In this document: one piece after another, positions 63,474-64,000 of the stretch | How positions within the stretch are numbered: the first letter of the stretch is position 1 | Layout of the letters: the number at the start of each line of letters is the position of its first letter | DNA from: Actinomycetota bacterium | GTDB lineage: Bacteria > Actinomycetota > Actinomycetes > Propionibacteriales > Propionibacteriaceae | Assembly: GCA_020161795.1 (NCBI GenBank) | Contig: JAIUOR010000046.1 | Coordinates: forward strand, 20,194 to 84,193 | DNA length: 64,000 bases | Direction: 5' to 3' | The notes under the pieces: generated by a model | What the model was told of the DNA's origin: nothing | The model's database searches: none | Seen by the model: the letters and a program-made list of their open reading frames with translations, nothing else | Position numbers and translations under genes: made by a program

Positions 63474-64000
63474 GTGCGACGTGTTCTGACAATGCTCGGG
63501 CTGGCCCTGGCCGCCCTGCTCGTCCTGCCCGCCGGCCCAGCGGTGGCCGACGACGATCATCCGTCGTGGCGGATTGCCGGCTATGACGTGACGGCCACCG
63601 TGGCCGCCCAGGGCGGCGTGGCCGAGGTCCAGCTCGACCTGGCCTTCGATTTCGGCTCCGACCCCGGTCGCGGACCGTACCTGACCATGCCGCTGCGGCA
63701 GGAGGACGGCCGGGACCCGGACCGGTGGCGCCTGCTCGGAGTCGTCGTCTCCGGCGTGACCAGCCCCACCGGGGCGAACACCGAGGTGCAGACCCAGGAG
63801 GAGGACGGCAACCTGCTGATCCGGATCGGCAACGAGAACCAGTTCTTCACCGGCGTGCAGCGCTACCGGATCGGATTGGCCGTCAGCGGCCTGGTGGCCC
63901 CCGCCGACGAGACGACCTCCGGCATGGACGAGTTCAACTGGAGCGTCGTCGGACCGGGCTGGACGGTGCCGATCGACCAGGTGACCGCGTCGATCACCGG
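63474..64000 (+). CDS. DUF2207-domain membrane protein, 3' end missing
   Basis: The frame runs off the right edge after about 175 residues. A signal peptide (LTMLGLALAALLVLPAGPAVA) is followed by a beta-rich external domain beginning WRIAGYDVTATVAAQGGVAEV, LDLAFDFGSDPGRGPYLTMPL and ending near FNWSVVGPGWTVPI. This matches the N-terminal half of DUF2207 proteins, which normally continue with membrane helices and a glycine-rich tail. Function is unknown. The GTG is supported by a well-placed -10 box. Confidence 0.75.
   Translation, partial: MRRVLTMLGLALAALLVLPAGPAVADDDHPSWRIAGYDVTATVAAQGGVAEVQLDLAFDFGSDPGRGPYLTMPLRQEDGRDPDRWRLLGVVVSGVTSPTGANTEVQTQEEDGNLLIRIGNENQFFTGVQRYRIGLAVSGLVAPADETTSGMDEFNWSVVGPGWTVPIDQVTASIT

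Overview
The window is 64 kb of uniformly GC-rich (roughly 70 percent) bacterial chromosome and carries no insertion sequence, phage gene, CRISPR array, tRNA or rRNA that I can see. The gene set points to an actinobacterium, plausibly in or near Propionibacteriaceae: folD followed by a DUF3017 gene, a DUF6350-type membrane gene before purN-purH, a SigE-family ECF sigma factor, a PspC-type sensor kinase, CUT1 sugar transporters without their own ATPase, and many leaderless or nearly leaderless starts. The class is well supported; the family is a guess. Genes are dense, and no stretch over 300 bases lacks one.

Layout. 1-5403: cellobiose-type (Ceb-like) operon with a substrate-binding protein cut by the left edge, two permeases, a GH1 beta-glucosidase and a LacI repressor. 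5431-10522: PspC sensor kinase and LuxR-type regulator, a GlsB/YeaQ stress membrane protein with a stress-sigma-like promoter, and a 913-residue BTAD/ATPase/TPR regulator. 10715-16148: an RsbU-like phosphatase with its own kinase-like ATPase domain, two STAS antagonists, an unknown protein, a 24-codon gene relic and two paralogous polytopic membrane proteins, almost all translationally overlapping. 16145-29685: housekeeping genes (FAD oxidoreductase, pcrA, M23 peptidase, sucCD, a membrane sensor-like protein, DUF6350, purN-purH-folD-DUF3017). 29695-32339: an unknown protein and a medium-chain acyl-CoA synthetase behind nested TACG palindromes.

32411-40150: the most unusual region. One operon encodes a LacI repressor, two divergent ADP-ribosylglycohydrolase-fold enzymes and a CUT1 sugar transporter, behind a perfect 34-bp palindrome with two LacI-type cores. 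40165-46982: an FAD/Fe-S dehydrogenase and a second flavoprotein, a lysine-rich secreted protein, and a VKOR-DsbA disulfide-forming pair with a small membrane protein. 47064-55289: an arabinose locus (LacI regulator, CUT2 transporter, araD, araA) without araB. 55441-64000: a small disordered repeat protein with a stress-type promoter, glycogen phosphorylase, mntH-mntR, a lipoprotein with an internal duplication, a SigE-family sigma factor with a membrane beta-propeller-like partner, and the start of a DUF2207 protein.

Taken together this is a carbohydrate-scavenging soil- or sediment-type metabolism: three separately regulated sugar importers, each with a hairpin after its binding-protein gene, feed glycoside hydrolysis, pentose entry and glycogen turnover. 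Several stress and partner-switching signalling modules accompany them.
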